From: a virus
Direction: 5' to 3' (one strand)
DNA: 40,215 nucleotides
Virus record (IMG/VR): IMGVR_UViG_3300042516_005302
Location: 1-40,215 of that record
The notes under the pieces were generated by a model. It was not told the origin of the DNA and did no database searches. It saw only the letters and a list, made by a program, of their open reading frames with translations. The translations under genes and the position numbers were made by a program. Shown one piece after another: positions 22,112 to 29,910 of this stretch; positions within the stretch are counted from its first letter, which is position 1, and each line of letters starts with the position of its first letter.

Positions 22112-22953
22112 GATATAATTATATCTTGAGAACTGACTGTACCAACACTATTTGAAACAGTAAATTTATAAGTACCGTTTAATGGGGCATCAAATGTAGT
22201 TGAATTTGCGCCTCCAATTAATGTATTATTACGATACCACTTATAATATAAAGGCAATGCACCCAACACATTTGATGTCAATGTCATTGTAGAAGTAGGT
22301 AATGCTAAAATACCCGTTAATGTCTGTGATGTTATAACAGGGGGCAATAATATAGGACTATGTCCATAAAAATGAAAATCTTTTACTCTTAATTTAAACT
22401 CTTGAGAACCATTAATTGGTGTTGCAAAAGACATGCCAATATATAATTGTTGTGACACGTAAAATATATTTGACACATCTATCGATAAGACTTTGTTATA
22501 ATTAAAATTTGTGTCACAATGAAATATATTAAGAGTATTGCCTAAATTGGTTAATTGAAATCTAAGTGTTTGCCAATCATTAGATACAATATTGAAATCA
22601 ACTTGTCTTGAAGTCAAATATTGAAAATCAGTCCCTTTCCTCAAAGTAATTGAATTGAATATTGGTGTAGCACCAGTAGTAAATCCATTTCCATTAGTAG
22701 CAAATACACCCGCATTTTCACATGCTATAGCTAAAAAATTTCCCGAAGCACCCTGATATCCCGTATAAGGACCATATCCTAATCCCGAATCTATGCCGCC
22801 TTCCGTTTGTGATGATAAGAAATTTAAAAAGGTAGTAAACCCACAATTTCCTAATGTGCCCGTATCTGATTCGAATTTATAAGAAAAAGACCAGATAATA
22901 TCTTTAGTTGCATCAAAAGCAGAAATACAGGTAAAGTTCATTCCAGTCGACAT
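22108..22953 (-). CDS. Fibre/adhesin protein with lectin-like and Ig-like domains
   Basis: 281 aa. The N-terminal about 200 residues are rich in Asn, Thr, Gly and aromatic residues in alternating strands (WSFSYKFES, LRFQLTNLGNTLNIFHC, FKLRVKDFHFYG), as in a jelly-roll lectin-like domain. The C-terminal about 75 residues form an Ig-like domain: PPVITSQTL, LYYKWYRNNTLIGG with the central Trp, and GTYKFTVSNSVGTVSS. Such combinations occur in phage surface and tail-fibre proteins that bind host glycans. It is divergent from the following fibre-like gene. An imperfect late promoter (ATTAAATA) ends 6 nt before the start. A role in host binding is inference. Confidence 0.7.
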   Translation of the reverse strand: MSTGMNFTCISAFDATKDIIWSFSYKFESDTGTLGNCGFTTFLNFLSSQTEGGIDSGLGYGPYTGYQGASGNFLAIACENAGVFATNGNGFTTGATPIFNSITLRKGTDFQYLTSRQVDFNIVSNDWQTLRFQLTNLGNTLNIFHCDTNFNYNKVLSIDVSNIFYVSQQLYIGMSFATPINGSQEFKLRVKDFHFYGHSPILLPPVITSQTLTGILALPTSTMTLTSNVLGALPLYYKWYRNNTLIGGANSTTFDAPLNGTYKFTVSNSVGTVSSQDIIIS

Positions 22954-22970
22954 TAAAAGTATTTAATAAC

Positions 22971-22978
22971 TATAAATA
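22971..22978 (+). promoter_or_regulatory. T4-type late promoter
   Basis: Perfect TATAAATA ending 6 nt before ATG 22985. Confidence 0.75.
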
Positions 22979-22984
22979 ATTTCA

Positions 22985-24052
22985 ATGTCCGGAAATGCAC
23001 GTTTTCATGATAAATTACACAGAGCAAACCACCACACGTTATCTACCAGTGGATTGCTGGACAGTGCATATGATCCTATAGCTTCACCAGATTTTCCTTT
23101 TAGAGGTGATTTTATATTAAGTGGCGGATTGTCGGCATTGGGTGGATTAACTGCAAATAATTTAAATATCCGTAGTGAAATTACAATAGATGGTAATAGC
23201 ACGACCCAAAACCAAACTATCGTTGGCAAATTAAAATTGTCTCTTCCAAGTTACGGTGGTACAGTAATATACGCCCAAAATTCTACGCCAAATCCTTTAG
23301 ATTATTCACTTACATTAAACTATGAAAACGGAGTATTTGTGTCACATGGTTTAATTGTAAATGGCACATTATCAGCAAATTTTCCAGAATCCGGCGGCAC
23401 AATACCAACTGCTAATGATATATCAAATGCATATGTAACACTCAAAACAAATAGTGCTACTAATTGGTCTTATCAAGGAGCTGATCTTAAGGCTTTATCA
23501 TCTAACTGGCAAAGTACATATACAACTGTAACTGCTAATAGTGCTACTAATTGGTCTTATCAAGGAGCTGATCTTAAGGCTTTATCATCTAACTGGCAAA
23601 GTACATATACAACTGTAACTGCTAATAGTGGGAATTGGTTATCCAAAACAAGTATTGTATCAGCTGCATCTGCAAGTTTTAATAATTTATCTGCAGGATA
23701 TGTGTTGTTAAAATCTTATGCCCAGACACGTGTAATTGCTAGTAATCCTAGCGGATTGGTTCCTATCGACTTATCTTTAGGGACTGTGTTTACTCTAGAC
23801 CTTACTAATAGTGTATCAACAGGATTTTCGATAGTCAATGTACCTGTCGGCGTCAATTCATTTAATTTATTGTTGACTCAAGATGGTACTGGATCTAAAA
23901 CAGTAAATTTTAATTTCATTTCAAAGACACTCAGATGGAGTGGTGGTGCACCTACTATGACATCAACAGCTAATGCTACTGATATATACTCTTTTATGAC
24001 TGTCGACGGCAATACATGGTATGGGTCAGTAATCGGCCAGAATTTCGTGTAG
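22985..24052 (+). CDS. Fibre-like structural protein with tandem repeats
   Basis: 355 aa. Rich in Ser, Thr, Asn and Gly with few charged residues, typical of trimeric fibre or head-decoration proteins. The centre holds two identical 29-residue repeats (NSATNWSYQG...TTVTA). The C-terminal part (SLGTVFTLDLTNSVSTGFSI, NSFNLLLTQDGTG, TDIYSFMTVDGNTWYG) matches the beta-structured tails seen in many T4-like virion structural proteins. Perfect late promoter. Divergent from the lectin/Ig-like gene, with 31 nt between the two start codons. Exact virion location is unknown. Confidence 0.78.
   Translation: MSGNARFHDKLHRANHHTLSTSGLLDSAYDPIASPDFPFRGDFILSGGLSALGGLTANNLNIRSEITIDGNSTTQNQTIVGKLKLSLPSYGGTVIYAQNSTPNPLDYSLTLNYENGVFVSHGLIVNGTLSANFPESGGTIPTANDISNAYVTLKTNSATNWSYQGADLKALSSNWQSTYTTVTANSATNWSYQGADLKALSSNWQSTYTTVTANSGNWLSKTSIVSAASASFNNLSAGYVLLKSYAQTRVIASNPSGLVPIDLSLGTVFTLDLTNSVSTGFSIVNVPVGVNSFNLLLTQDGTGSKTVNFNFISKTLRWSGGAPTMTSTANATDIYSFMTVDGNTWYGSVIGQNFV
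23450..23623 (+). repeat. Two perfect 87-bp tandem repeats inside the fibre-like gene
   Basis: Units 23450-23536 and 23537-23623 are identical base for base as read; a third unit begins at 23624 (AATAGTG) and then diverges. Each encodes 29 residues, in frame. The lack of silent differences indicates a recent duplication. Confidence 0.95.
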
Positions 24053-24054
24053 AT

Positions 24055-24360
24055 TTAAAAATCACCACCCTGAACAACATCAATATCTCTTTGAATGAAA
24101 TCATTCATAGTGTCATTAACATTATTAATAACAATATTTTTAATTTGATTAAAAGCAACTGATGGTGGTTGGACAATTTGATCACCGTCTCCGCCTTCAC
24201 CTTCTTCAGGACCTACCGAAAATCCGCCATAGACTGAAGTATCATTCACAGACATATCAAAATAGAGTTTGCTTTCTTCGTCTGTACTACCCGGGTAAAC
24301 TTTTCTCGGTGTTGGTGATGATCCTGGTATTGGCATAAAATTAAAAGTCTCCTCCATCAT
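24055..24360 (-). CDS. Small acidic protein after the neck gene, function unknown
   Basis: 101 aa, Pro/Gly/Glu-rich and mostly disordered-looking, with EEGEGGDGD in the middle and a helical end (NQIKNIVINNVNDTMNDFIQRD) finishing QGGDF. Its start overlaps the end of the gp14-like gene by 20 nt; that upstream protein also ends GGDF. It is the last gene of a reverse-strand late operon, so a small virion or assembly protein is likely. An alternative start at 24357 differs by one residue. Confidence 0.65.
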   Translation of the reverse strand: MMEETFNFMPIPGSSPTPRKVYPGSTDEESKLYFDMSVNDTSVYGGFSVGPEEGEGGDGDQIVQPPSVAFNQIKNIVINNVNDTMNDFIQRDIDVVQGGDF

Positions 24361-25147
24361 CAGATGGGTCAGGTGTTGGTTCTAAAGATCCTCCATCTAA
24401 GGCATCGGCAAAGTCTCCAACATAATCCCCCAATTCATCGGGGAAATTATTTTCCACCAGGCTTTCCACAAAAGTTACTGGTATATTATTGGTTAATGGA
24501 TCTTCGGTAATATTAGTAGATAACAATCCAGCAAATGTATCATCATATACTTGATCATTTTTAGATTCACCAGATATACCTGGTTGGAAGGAATACTCTA
24601 AGCGCTTGGCTGCTAATCTCCATGTATAGTGCCCACCTAATGGGTTAATTTCTGAAATATCTTGGTCGCGCCTTTCAGTAATGATAAAATAATTACCAGC
24701 TCTTCCATGTGATCTAGTACTACCATACTCAGTCATACAAAATACATCACCAGCTTTTGGTTCTACTGGCTGGTCTAAACTCATGTAAATCCAATCTTCT
24801 GCAAATATTCTCTTATAACCTTGTATAGAGACGAAAGCTGTGATTTCATCCTCTGCATTAAATCCAAATTTTGATAGGGCCAAAGATGATTCGCTGAGAT
24901 TAATAATCATCTTCATCTGATAAGGACCATGATATACCATGGTAGGCTGTTCACCATAGAGATTATCCGCACTTACTGGTTGATAGGTATTAACATAATA
25001 TTCTACTTTTTGACCTAAAAGATTAATTGATTCATCAACAGAATTCTGAATTAGCTGCATGTCTGGTTGCAGTCTGTTTTTGTCATATAATTCATAACAA
25101 AGACTACCATTTCCTGCTCCCGAATAATAACATGTATAAGTAGACAT
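24341..25147 (-). CDS. 14: Neck protein gp14-like
   Basis: 268 aa (T4 gp14 is 256). Features in common with T4-type gp14 are the N-terminal helix after which DNLYGEQPT appears, KFGFNAEDEITAFVSIQGYKR (quoted start only), PKAGDVFCMTEYG, a GRAGNYFIITERR segment and a C-terminal WRLAAKRLEYS strand. The C-terminal about 40 residues are acidic and low complexity, ending DDGGDF. In T4 gp14 joins gp13 to form the neck that connects head and tail. It follows the 117-aa gene by one base and overlaps the small acidic gene downstream. Homology is judged by eye, so confidence is moderate to good. Confidence 0.75.
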   Translation of the reverse strand: MSTYTCYYSGAGNGSLCYELYDKNRLQPDMQLIQNSVDESINLLGQKVEYYVNTYQPVSADNLYGEQPTMVYHGPYQMKMIINLSESSLALSKFGFNAEDEITAFVSIQGYKRIFAEDWIYMSLDQPVEPKAGDVFCMTEYGSTRSHGRAGNYFIITERRDQDISEINPLGGHYTWRLAAKRLEYSFQPGISGESKNDQVYDDTFAGLLSTNITEDPLTNNIPVTFVESLVENNFPDELGDYVGDFADALDGGSLEPTPDPSDDGGDF

Positions 25148-25148
25148 T

Positions 25149-25502
25149 TTATTTGTTAGTAAGAACGTATTGACCTGTATTATTCATTGAAAGAAAAACT
25201 TGATTAGTAGATTCACCTGACCTGCCTAGTGCTACTTTTTCACCTTCTTGTGTTGGAAATTTATGTTGTGGGTATTTCTGTATTAGATAATTTTGAAAAG
25301 GTTTAGTGACTACCAGAAATGATGCAGCACCCGATCTCAAATTTTTTAAAGCTTCTTCAAATTCATTTTCACTTTTATTGGAATCATATGTCATATTAAA
25401 TCCGTTTGTTTTTCCATCAAATCCTTTAAATGGATTTAGATGGTGCGGATTTCGTTCACCCTTTCTATTCTCCAAATAAAATTCCTTAAAAGTAGGAAAC
25501 AT
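25149..25502 (-). CDS. Late small protein with capsid-targeting-like N-terminus
   Basis: 117 aa. N-terminus MFPTFKEFYLENRKGERNP resembles T4 capsid-targeting peptides (aromatic-Lys-Glu-aromatic pattern followed by Leu-Glu), although the exact protease motif is not perfect. The remainder is soluble, with KSENEFEEALKNLRSGAASFLV and GRSGESTNQVFLSMNN. It is the first gene of the reverse-strand operon that includes gp14. A late promoter ends 5 nt before the start. Could be an internal protein or a completion factor; no family recognised. Confidence 0.65.
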   Translation of the reverse strand: MFPTFKEFYLENRKGERNPHHLNPFKGFDGKTNGFNMTYDSNKSENEFEEALKNLRSGAASFLVVTKPFQNYLIQKYPQHKFPTQEGEKVALGRSGESTNQVFLSMNNTGQYVLTNK

Positions 25503-25507
25503 ATTAA

Positions 25508-25515
25508 TATTTATG
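25508..25515 (-). promoter_or_regulatory. T4-type late promoter for the neck operon
   Basis: CATAAATA on the reverse strand, ending 5 nt before the start codon at 25502. Confidence 0.7.
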
Positions 25516-25522
25516 TTTAAAC

Positions 25523-25555
25523 AAAAAAAGAGACTCTATTTTCATAGAGTCTCTT
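25523..25555 (-). terminator. Rho-independent terminator
   Basis: Read on the reverse strand: stem AAGAGACTCTA / TAGAGTCTCTT (25528-25555) with a six-base loop, followed by seven T (25523-25529 complement). It ends transcripts of the acidic head-protein gene before the neck operon. Confidence 0.88.
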
Positions 25556-25575
25556 AGATTTAATTAAAATTAAAA

Positions 25576-26310
25576 TTAAGAACCGAAGATTGTTCCAGCT
25601 GTACTGAATCCAGCGACCTTATTGTTCTTGTTCTGAAGAGTTTCAGCTTTTGCACCAAGTGGTTTTGGTTCAGCTTGAAGAGGAGCTAAACTACCCGTGT
25701 GTGCTTTTCCGCCAGCTGCTTTGTACTTAGAAGAAACCTTATTGTCTCTCTTTTGAAGAGTCTCTGCTTTGGCGCCAAATGGTTTTGGCTCAGCAACTAC
25801 TTCAATGGATTCACCCATTGCGCCTTCTTCTTCTCCACCTTCTTCTCCGCCTTCACCATCAAGTTCTCCTTCTTCTTCTTCTCCTTCTTCTTCACCTAAT
25901 CCATCACCCATGGCTCCTTGAATAAGGCCAATGAGCTTCTCAGCTGTAGCACGATCAAGAGTAATAGTTACTTCATCACCACCACCGAGATCTTCTCCAC
26001 CTTCTCCACCACCAACTTCGATGCCGAGATCACCAGCGTCATCTCCACCACCAAATTCAGAACCTGACATTACGTCTTCAAATAGTTTGTCGAATAAAAA
26101 TTTACTCATATTGGATGTATTTATACTTTCTTTAGCTACTTTTTCACAAGAGTCACAACTTTCTTCTCTTTTTGAAAGATCTTTTTCTTCTGGTTCCGGT
26201 ACACCCAGAGAAGATACCCCTTTCTTACCAGCTAGGGTCGGTGGTGTCATGTAAGGATGAATTTTCTTATCAGAGGTATTCTGAAATGTTGGTGAGCCTT
26301 TTTTATTCAT
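25576..26310 (-). CDS. Acidic head-type protein with internal repeat; two possible starts
   Basis: 244 aa from 26310, or 177 aa from Met68 at 26109. Both starts have a perfect TATAAATA shortly upstream, so two products are likely. The Met68 start gives MSKFLFDKLFEDVMSGSEF, like a capsid-targeting or core-protein N-terminus. The middle is a Glu/Gly-rich acidic region (about 88-165). The C-terminal part holds two near-identical 20-residue repeats at 173-192 and 213-232 (AEPKP...AETLQ...NKV, 16 of 20 identical). The 67-residue N-terminal extension has CDSC and is Lys/Pro-rich. Composition suggests a prohead core or scaffold-associated protein. It is followed by a strong terminator. Confidence 0.72.
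   Translation of the reverse strand: MNKKGSPTFQNTSDKKIHPYMTPPTLAGKKGVSSLGVPEPEEKDLSKREESCDSCEKVAKESINTSNMSKFLFDKLFEDVMSGSEFGGGDDAGDLGIEVGGGEGGEDLGGGDEVTITLDRATAEKLIGLIQGAMGDGLGEEEGEEEEGELDGEGGEEGGEEEGAMGESIEVVAEPKPFGAKAETLQKRDNKVSSKYKAAGGKAHTGSLAPLQAEPKPLGAKAETLQNKNNKVAGFSTAGTIFGS
26118..26125 (-). promoter_or_regulatory. T4-type late promoter inside the gene
   Basis: Perfect TATAAATA on the reverse strand, 8 nt before the internal ATG at 26109. Confidence 0.6.
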
Positions 26311-26319
26311 ATAGATAAC

Positions 26320-26327
26320 TATTTATA
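26320..26327 (-). promoter_or_regulatory. T4-type late promoter
   Basis: Perfect TATAAATA on the reverse strand, 9 nt before the start codon at 26310. It fills the 18-nt gap to the divergent terminase start. Confidence 0.6.
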
Positions 26328-26328
26328 C

Positions 26329-28011
26329 ATGGGCAGACAAAAAGTCTATTTGAATAATCCTAATCTACCAACAGTCGATGCACAGTTTGATTATGGTATT
26401 GAAGAGATTAAAGAAATTAAAAAATGTCAAGACAATATATTGCATTTTGCTGAAAATTACTTTCACATTATTGCACCAGATGATGGTAAAATTAAAATAC
26501 CGCTTTTTACTTATCAAAAAAAAGCATTGCGTATGATGAGAGATAATCGCTTCTCTTTATTATTATTTGCTAGACAAAGTGGTAAAAGTACCATATCAAC
26601 CATATATTGTTTATGGACAGCATGTTTTAATGAACATCAAAATATTTTGATTGTTGCAAACAAAGAAAGTACAGCAAAAGAAATTTTTAAGAGAATACGT
26701 TTAGCATATGAAGAGTTGCCTAACTGGTTAAAACCCGGTGTTAAAGAATATGGTAAGGAGTCTATGGAGTTGGCTAATGGATCCCGTATAGGTATTACTA
26801 CAACAACGGGTTCTGCAGGTCGCGGTAGTTCAGCTAATTTATTATTTGTGGATGAAACGGACTGGATTGAAAAAAACTTGCTTGAAAGTTTTTGGGCGTC
26901 AGTATATCCTATTATCTCCAACTCGAAAAAGTCAAAAATTATCATGGCTTCTACACCTAGAGATACTGCGGGGTTGTTTTTTAAATTATATGACGGTTCG
27001 GTAAAGAATGAAAATAATTGGGTACACATGAAAGTACCATGGTATGATATTCCAGGGAGAGATGAAAAATGGAAAAAAGAAACAATGGCATCTCTGGCTT
27101 CACCAGAAGACTTTCTTAGAGAGTTTGAATGTATATTTGATGAAGTGGGTGAAGCCTCTATTAATGCCGCAACATTTGATACACTAAGAACCAAAGCTTC
27201 TATGCCTGACCATGTTTATATGAACGGATCATATAAGATATGGGACTTGCCTAAGCAAGGTAGAATTTATGTAGCTGGTGTTGATGTAGCAGAAGGCGTA
27301 GGTAAGGATAATACAGTAATACAAATATTAGATTTAACTGATTTGAGATCAATTAATCAAGCAGCAATATATACATGCAATACTATTACTCCGATTGAAT
27401 TTACTAGCAAATTGCACGAAATACTAGTACAATGGGGATCACCATTACTTCTTATAGAAAGAGACAAATGCGGTGCACAAGTAGTAGATAATCTGAGAAA
27501 AGATTATCAGTATGAAAATATTATTTCACATGGTTATAAAGAATTAAATCGAAGTGTGATACCGTTAGGCGTCGTTTGTCATACCAATACAAAATATGAT
27601 AATGTTATTAATCAAAGATACTGGATTAATACATTGGATGCAGTTAAAATAAATGATCTACAAACTGTTGAGGAACTAAGAGACTTCGTGAGGATGCCTA
27701 ATGGAACATGGAAAGCTAAAAATGATAAACATGACGATAGGGTTATGTCATTAGGATGGGCTTTATTAATACTTCATGAAAAATTAATATCAAAATATTT
27801 TGAAGTAATTACAATGGATGAAAATAATAAGCCAGCTGTTATCAGACCATATGATTGGGGTGTTGGAACATTTAAAAATCCTGGTTCCCTATACAATAAT
27901 GAAATAGATACTGGAAACTATAATGTCATTCCTACATTTGTTGGAAATGGATTTGGTTTTGATACTGATTTAAATGATTTAATGCAATCTGGATGGAAGC
28001 CACTACAATGA
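26329..28011 (+). CDS. 17: Large terminase subunit gp17
   Basis: 560 aa DNA-packaging motor (T4 gp17 is 610). The ATPase domain has Walker A FARQSGKS (80-87), Walker B LLFVDETD (171-178) and the coupling motif MASTPRDT (about 206-213). The nuclease domain has the acidic motifs AGVDVAEG (316-323), LLIERDKCG (about 376-384) and KHDDRVMSLGWA (about 464-475). Its start is 19 nt from the divergent head-protein gene; no clear promoter of its own is seen. The small terminase gene is not identified in the window. The last codons overlap the late promoter of the following gene. Confidence 0.96.
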   Translation: MGRQKVYLNNPNLPTVDAQFDYGIEEIKEIKKCQDNILHFAENYFHIIAPDDGKIKIPLFTYQKKALRMMRDNRFSLLLFARQSGKSTISTIYCLWTACFNEHQNILIVANKESTAKEIFKRIRLAYEELPNWLKPGVKEYGKESMELANGSRIGITTTTGSAGRGSSANLLFVDETDWIEKNLLESFWASVYPIISNSKKSKIIMASTPRDTAGLFFKLYDGSVKNENNWVHMKVPWYDIPGRDEKWKKETMASLASPEDFLREFECIFDEVGEASINAATFDTLRTKASMPDHVYMNGSYKIWDLPKQGRIYVAGVDVAEGVGKDNTVIQILDLTDLRSINQAAIYTCNTITPIEFTSKLHEILVQWGSPLLLIERDKCGAQVVDNLRKDYQYENIISHGYKELNRSVIPLGVVCHTNTKYDNVINQRYWINTLDAVKINDLQTVEELRDFVRMPNGTWKAKNDKHDDRVMSLGWALLILHEKLISKYFEVITMDENNKPAVIRPYDWGVGTFKNPGSLYNNEIDTGNYNVIPTFVGNGFGFDTDLNDLMQSGWKPLQ

Positions 28012-28017
28012 TAAATA
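28010..28017 (+). promoter_or_regulatory. T4-type late promoter
   Basis: GATAAATA ending 5 nt before ATG 28023, overlapping the terminase stop codon. The spacing favours ATG 28023 over ATG 28008. Confidence 0.7.
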
Positions 28018-28022
28018 GAAGC

Positions 28023-29279
28023 ATGAAGAGCTTTAAAGATTATTTTATCTTAATGGAAAATGCAGATGCCACCAATAAGCATCTTACCCATCTAGATGAA
28101 TTAGTATTGAAGAAGGGAAAAGAAGGTGCCGTCAAAACATTGCAATATATTTCTGTTTTACTTGACATGTTAAAAAGCAATACAGACAGAAAAATTAACA
28201 TGACTGTTAAGATTGATGGTGCACCAGCAATTATTTGCGGCAGGGATTCGTATGGAAAATTCTTTATATCAACAAAAAGCGCATTTAACGGAACACCAAT
28301 TCTTTCTTATAGTGTAGCAGATATTAAAAAGAATCACGGTGAAGCACCCGGGTTGATTGAAAAATTAATTTTTGCATTCAATGCTTTAAGGGGTGTAAAT
28401 TTTGATGGGGTGTATCAAGGTGATCTGTTATTTTGGCCCGGGTTAATACAAAAGTATGTAATCTCTGGTAAAAATTATATCGGATTCAGACCCAATACCA
28501 TTCTCTATACATTTCCAGAAGATTCTAAAGAAGCAAAAGATATCGCAAAATATGAAATTGGTGTCGCATTTCATACAAAATATGATCCTTCAATAGATGA
28601 AGAGGGCAAACAGCGCTTTGTAAATAAAAAATTTGGTGTCTCTGCGGAACATCTTAAATCAAAAACAGCTTATATTATAGATGCTTTGTTTGAAAATAAA
28701 GCTGGCACCATCAGTTTAACAGAAGAAGAAACAAATTTTGTTAGACGAACATTACAAAATGCTGAATCACATATCAATTTAATAAATTTCTCCTTTATTG
28801 ATGGTAAGGTAGCTGATCTTTTGAATATTTTTATTAACACAAAGATCAGAGAAGGGGAGTTTTTAACAGACCTTCGTTATTCATTAAATGAATTTGTGTC
28901 GTGGGTGGGTAATAGGTTAGATGCTGAGATTGAAAAGGCCAAAAGAAAAGAACCAAAAATTGCGGCTAAAAACGAAATGATGCAACTCTTAGAGAGAAAT
29001 GCGGATACTATTTTACATCTAATGAATTTCATCAGGGATATTAAACAAATTAAAGATATTTTCATACAAAAATATAATTCTATTATGCAAGATGCAGTTA
29101 TGGGAACATTCTTAGTCATGCCAAATGGTGATATTAAAGTAACTAATCCCGAAGGTTATGTTGCATTTGACCAGGATCAGAATGGTGTAAAATTCATTGA
29201 CCGGTTAGAGTTCAGTAGAGCTAATTTTCTTTTACCAAAAAATTGGGTAAAACCTGAAGAATCCCAACCAATTGAATAG
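28023..29279 (+). CDS. Ligase-like nucleotidyltransferase-fold protein with capsid-targeting-like N-terminus
   Basis: 418 aa from ATG 28023. The N-terminus MKSFKDYFILMENADA is close in pattern to T4 capsid-targeting peptides, with LME (10-12) as a possible protease site. VKIDGAPAII has K63-I-D65-G66, the motif I (KxDG) of DNA/RNA ligases and capping enzymes, and VYQGDLLF (130-137) resembles motif III. Motifs IV and V are not clear to me, so catalytic activity is not established. It lies between terminase and the tail genes, a position where T4-like phages of several groups carry an unassigned protein. It could seal or bind DNA during packaging or be delivered with the genome; both are inference. 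Confidence 0.65.
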   Translation: MKSFKDYFILMENADATNKHLTHLDELVLKKGKEGAVKTLQYISVLLDMLKSNTDRKINMTVKIDGAPAIICGRDSYGKFFISTKSAFNGTPILSYSVADIKKNHGEAPGLIEKLIFAFNALRGVNFDGVYQGDLLFWPGLIQKYVISGKNYIGFRPNTILYTFPEDSKEAKDIAKYEIGVAFHTKYDPSIDEEGKQRFVNKKFGVSAEHLKSKTAYIIDALFENKAGTISLTEEETNFVRRTLQNAESHINLINFSFIDGKVADLLNIFINTKIREGEFLTDLRYSLNEFVSWVGNRLDAEIEKAKRKEPKIAAKNEMMQLLERNADTILHLMNFIRDIKQIKDIFIQKYNSIMQDAVMGTFLVMPNGDIKVTNPEGYVAFDQDQNGVKFIDRLEFSRANFLLPKNWVKPEESQPIE

Positions 29280-29281
29280 AT

Positions 29282-29878
29282 ATGATAGGTAATCACACCA
29301 CTTCTAATGACCAAGCTATCCTAAACAAAGCATTAGGAGATAAGTTTCAGATGTTTTTTGACATTCCTCCCATCTTGAGGAATCTCAATAAGAGGTTTGA
29401 AAGAAAAAATACTTCCATATCACTGGATACTATGGCGTTTTCCATTTATGGTGCTATCGTACCTCCTATATTGGTACCTTCTGTTGACCTAAATTACAGT
29501 GGTTCGCCGTTTAGTATCACATCACATACACATCCAAAGTATGACCCACTGAAGGTAAACTTTACTGTTGACAATATGTTTAACAATTATTGGGTCATAT
29601 ATACATGGCTCAATGCTTTGCGTGAAGCACAAGAAGGAACCTACGGAACTTCTCTGAGATGCAACAATGTAGGTGAAATAAATGGTACTTTAGGTGAGTA
29701 TAGTACAGATATTACCGTGGTAGGAAAAGACGAATTTAATAATGATGTTATCAAGTGGATGTATAAAAATGCATTCCCCACAACATTAGATGGTATAAAT
29801 TATAGCTATAGACAATCTAATGAATTGGAATCTTCATTTACGTTTGCATTCTCAGAACTATATTGTGTGTTAGTATAA
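29282..29878 (+). CDS. Tail tube-like protein
   Basis: 198 aa. Long beta-strand pattern with FDIPPILRNLNKRFERK at the start, HPKYDPLKVNFTVDN, then a C-terminal half with DITVVGKDE, MYKNAFPTTLDGINYSYRQ and FTFAFSELYCVL. The last segments (KNAFPT, then alternating hydrophobic residues) match the end of contractile-tail tube proteins. It directly precedes the sheath gene with a 2-nt gap from the ligase-like gene. It could be a second tube protein, a terminator of the tube or a baseplate-proximal tube protein; the window contains two further tube-like genes (32574, 33186). Confidence 0.65.
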   Translation: MIGNHTTSNDQAILNKALGDKFQMFFDIPPILRNLNKRFERKNTSISLDTMAFSIYGAIVPPILVPSVDLNYSGSPFSITSHTHPKYDPLKVNFTVDNMFNNYWVIYTWLNALREAQEGTYGTSLRCNNVGEINGTLGEYSTDITVVGKDEFNNDVIKWMYKNAFPTTLDGINYSYRQSNELESSFTFAFSELYCVLV

Positions 29879-29881
29879 AAA

Positions 29882-29910
29882 AGGACTCAAAAAAAGTATA
29901 AATAAGTCCT
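29882..29910 (+). repeat. Inverted repeat around the sheath gene promoter
   Basis: AGGACT (29882-29887) and AGTCCT (29905-29910) form a 6-bp stem whose 17-nt loop contains the TATAAATA box. The stem ends 2 nt before the sheath ATG. Confidence 0.6.
29897..29904 (+). promoter_or_regulatory. T4-type late promoter for tail sheath
   Basis: Perfect TATAAATA, 8 nt before ATG 29913, flanked by an inverted repeat. Confidence 0.75.

Noticed and set aside
25699-26254. Forward frames in the acidic head-protein gene
   Set aside because: Mirror images of the Glu/Gly-rich tract (Phe/Ser/Pro runs); not plausible proteins.
26637-27194. 185-codon reverse-strand frame inside terminase
   Set aside because: Antisense to conserved terminase motifs; no start signals; composition typical of a shadow frame.
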